From Xanthobacter autotrophicus (GTDB lineage Bacteria; Pseudomonadota; Alphaproteobacteria; Rhizobiales; Xanthobacteraceae): a stretch of DNA of 64,000 nucleotides. Below the pieces are notes generated by a model. The model ran no database searches. It was not told the origin of the DNA and saw nothing but the letters and a program-made list of their open reading frames with translations. The position numbers and the translations under genes are program-made. This document shows positions 62,277 to 64,000 of this stretch, piece after piece; position 1 is the first letter of the stretch, and every line of letters starts with the position of its first letter. The stretch is taken from NCBI RefSeq assembly GCF_043194295.1, contig NZ_JBAFVK010000014.1. One strand, given 5' to 3'.

Positions 62277-63164
62277 TCAAGCGGCCTGCGATGCGGCCTG
62301 GGCCGCCGGCAGCAATCTGAAGTCGTAGTGCAGGTGGCAATAATCACGATCCATCTGCCGCCCGTCGGGCGCGGTGCCGGCCGCACAGGGGGTGAATTCG
62401 CGGATCAGCGAGTCCTTCACGCCGAAGACGGCGTCGGAGTCCAGATACTGGTCGCCGGCGACGAACACGTGGGTGACGAGCCGCTCGTGCCCCGGCGCCT
62501 CGATCATGAAGTGCACATGGGCCGGCCGCCAGGGATGGCGCCCCTGCGCCTCCAGCATCTTCCCCACCGGGCCGTCGTGCGGAATGGGATAGGCGGCCGG
62601 CTTGATGGACCAGAAATGGAAGCGTCCGGCGGCGTCGGTGCGGAACCGGGCCCGCGCCGCGAGGCCCGCGTCCGGCACGGTGCTCTGGACGTCGTAATAG
62701 CCGTCTTCGTCGGAGTGCCAGACATCCACGATGGCGCCGGCGAGCGCGGCGCCGTCCGCGGTCGCGACGCTGCCGGAGACGAATATGGGCGCGCCGGCGA
62801 GATCACCCGAAATATCCGCGCCACAGGCGAATTCCGGCGGGCTTTCCACATAGAAAGGGCCGAGCACCGTGCTCTCGGTGGCGACGCCCTTGTGGTCGTG
62901 GTTGATGGCATCCACCAGCATGGAGACGCCGAGGGTGTCGGACAGCAGAATGAACTCCTGCCGGGTCTGCGTGCACATGTGCCCGACGTCGGTGAGGAAG
63001 GCGATGCCCTCAGTCCATTCCTCCTGGGTGGGGCGCACCTCGCGGATGAAGTCGTGAAGGTGGCGCACCAGGGCCGAACTGATCTCGTGGACGCGCCGGT
63101 CCTGCCCATTGGCGATGCGGGTGAACACGGCTTGCGTGATGGTGAACTGATCGAAGTTTCTCAA
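62277..63164 (-). CDS. Intradiol dioxygenase, probable hydroxyquinol 1,2-dioxygenase
   Basis: A 295-residue non-haem Fe(III) dioxygenase. The N-terminal helical dimer domain (EISSALVRHLHDFIREVRPT) precedes the catalytic domain: ESTVLGPFYVESPP, Tyr ligand in WHSDEDGYYDVQ, second Tyr in PAAYPIPHDGPVGKML, and the His pair in RPAHVHFMIEAPGH. The order and context suit hydroxyquinol rather than plain catechol. The start is TTG at 63164 after GGGAGA. It would open hydroxyquinol to maleylacetate for the reductase encoded upstream. Confidence 0.88.
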   Translation of the reverse strand: MRNFDQFTITQAVFTRIANGQDRRVHEISSALVRHLHDFIREVRPTQEEWTEGIAFLTDVGHMCTQTRQEFILLSDTLGVSMLVDAINHDHKGVATESTVLGPFYVESPPEFACGADISGDLAGAPIFVSGSVATADGAALAGAIVDVWHSDEDGYYDVQSTVPDAGLAARARFRTDAAGRFHFWSIKPAAYPIPHDGPVGKMLEAQGRHPWRPAHVHFMIEAPGHERLVTHVFVAGDQYLDSDAVFGVKDSLIREFTPCAAGTAPDGRQMDRDYCHLHYDFRLLPAAQAASQAA

Positions 63165-63265
63165 TGGAATCTCCCTGGGTCTTGTTGTCGTCCGGCTTGG
63201 CGGCCGGGTCCGTCATCTGCAAGGCGGGCGGCGCGAGCGCCACCTGCATGGTCGCGGGGCAGCGT

Positions 63266-64000
63266 TCAGGCCGCGCGGCTCGCCACGGCGCCCGGCCGCT
63301 CGCCGGCATAGGCATGGGCGATCAGGTCGCGGATGGCGTCGCGCACGATGGGGCGTGGATTCCAGTAGGGGGACTCGACGGCGATGTCGGCGGCCCGCTC
63401 GATCCCGTCGGCGGGCATGCCGATATCGGCGAGGGCCTGCGGCACGCCGAGCGCCCGCACCAGATCGAACAGGCCGCGCGCGGCATCGCTTGCGCCGAGT
63501 GCGCGCTTGATGGCCGCCATGGCCTCGGGCGCCGCCTCCGCATTGTAGGCCACGGCATGGGGCAGCACGATGGTATGCGTCTCGGCGTGGGGCAGGTTGA
63601 AGGAGCCGCCGAGCGTGTGGCAGAGCTTGTGGTGCAGCGCCATGCCCACCGCGCCGAGGCAGCAGCCGCACAGCCATGCACCGTAGAAGGCGCGGTTGCG
63701 TGCGTCCAGGTTGAGCGGCTCATGCACCAGGATCGGCAAGGCGGACGCGAGGTTGCGGATGCCCTCTTCCGCCATCAGCGAGACGATGGGGTTGCGGTCG
63801 CGGGCGTAGAGCGCCTCCACCGCATGGGCGATGGCATTGATGCCGGAGGTGGCGCACAGCGTCGGGGGCAGCGTCACCGTGAGGTCGACATCGTAGATGG
63901 CGACCTCCGGCAGGACCTCCAGCGAGCGGATGGTGGTCTTCAGCCCGTCCTTGGTCTCGCCGAGGATCGGCGTCATCTCCGAGCCGGCATAGGTGGTGGG
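63266..64000 (-). CDS. Maleylacetate reductase (iron-containing alcohol dehydrogenase family), partial
   Basis: About 245 C-terminal codons are visible; the N-terminus lies beyond base 64000. The edge codons read TTYAGSEMTPILGETKDG, typical of maleylacetate reductases. SGINAIAHAVEALYARDRNP and LHHKLCHTLGGSFNLPHAET carry the metal-binding His residues of the fold. It reduces maleylacetate to 3-oxoadipate with NAD(P)H, completing the hydroxyquinol branch. It is the upstream neighbour of the dioxygenase (101 bp apart) on the same strand. Confidence 0.88.
   Translation of the reverse strand, partial: PTTYAGSEMTPILGETKDGLKTTIRSLEVLPEVAIYDVDLTVTLPPTLCATSGINAIAHAVEALYARDRNPIVSLMAEEGIRNLASALPILVHEPLNLDARNRAFYGAWLCGCCLGAVGMALHHKLCHTLGGSFNLPHAETHTIVLPHAVAYNAEAAPEAMAAIKRALGASDAARGLFDLVRALGVPQALADIGMPADGIERAADIAVESPYWNPRPIVRDAIRDLIAHAYAGERPGAVASRAA

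Noticed and set aside
1..64000. CRISPR arrays, tRNA or rRNA genes, toxin-antitoxin pairs or phage defence genes
   Set aside because: I saw no regularly spaced repeats, no tRNA-like cloverleaf ends and no domain of known defence systems.

Overview
The window is high-G+C DNA with the gene style of an alphaproteobacterium of the Hyphomicrobiales (Xanthobacteraceae-like). That placement is inferred from gene families, ribosome binding sites of the GGGAGGA type and ATGA stop/start overlaps; no rRNA or marker gene is present. The content is almost wholly accessory: peripheral catabolic operons for aromatic or alicyclic acids, each with its own regulator and transporter, separated by insertion sequences and decaying genes. 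A catabolic plasmid or genomic island is likely.

Layout. 1-4.4 kb, minus strand: a partial FAD oxidoreductase, a flavin reductase, two alpha/beta hydrolases and a luciferase-like monooxygenase. 4.5-8.5 kb: IS630 remnants, a frameshifted CoA-transferase, an internally deleted glutaryl-CoA dehydrogenase and a complete IS630 element. 8.5-11.6 kb: a DUF190 protein and an EmrAB-type efflux pair. 11.6-14.4 kb: a graveyard of IS110, IS481 and TctC/Bug remnants around a LysR gene. 14.4-25.8 kb: an outer-membrane protein, an ornithine-cyclodeaminase-like gene cut by an IS3 element that itself carries an IS110 element, a DapA-like lyase, a frameshifted aldehyde dehydrogenase, an extradiol dioxygenase with one nonsense codon, an aromatic-ring hydroxylase and a TetR gene. 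25.9-27.7 kb: a second IS3 element with an IS110 copy in it, partly deleted.

27.8-41 kb is a coherent beta-oxidation island: thiolase, acyl-CoA ligase, FadJ-like fusion, SDR, DmdC-like acyl-CoA dehydrogenase and a LivK-like binding protein on the minus strand, a divergent GntR gene, then a hydrolase, a TetR gene and a second LivK-like binding protein. No ABC permease or ATPase accompanies the binding proteins. 41-47 kb has two back-to-back groups with repeated families (cysteine hydrolase, pirin, ene-reductase fragment; ene-reductase, pirin, SDR, LysR). 48-64 kb is an aromatic catabolic block: an extradiol meta-cleavage branch with an HpaH-type hydratase, HpaI-type aldolase and decarboxylase, a second hydratase beside a gutted aldolase, a cyclase-family hydrolase, two MFS transporters, an outer-membrane protein, IclR and LysR regulators, and a hydroxyquinol branch (FAD hydroxylase, intradiol dioxygenase, maleylacetate reductase).

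Two themes stand out. First, four sets of near-identical palindromes link regulators to promoters at a distance: an 18-bp element at the efflux pump and a TetR gene 14 kb away; a 20-bp element on both sides of a second TetR gene; three 8-6-8 elements in the LysR/ene-reductase region; and a shared core upstream of IclR and of an MFS gene 8 kb away. Second, both IS110 copies sit at the same codon position in two different IS3 transposase genes, which shows sequence-directed targeting. I did not find a wholly new defence or biosynthetic system.
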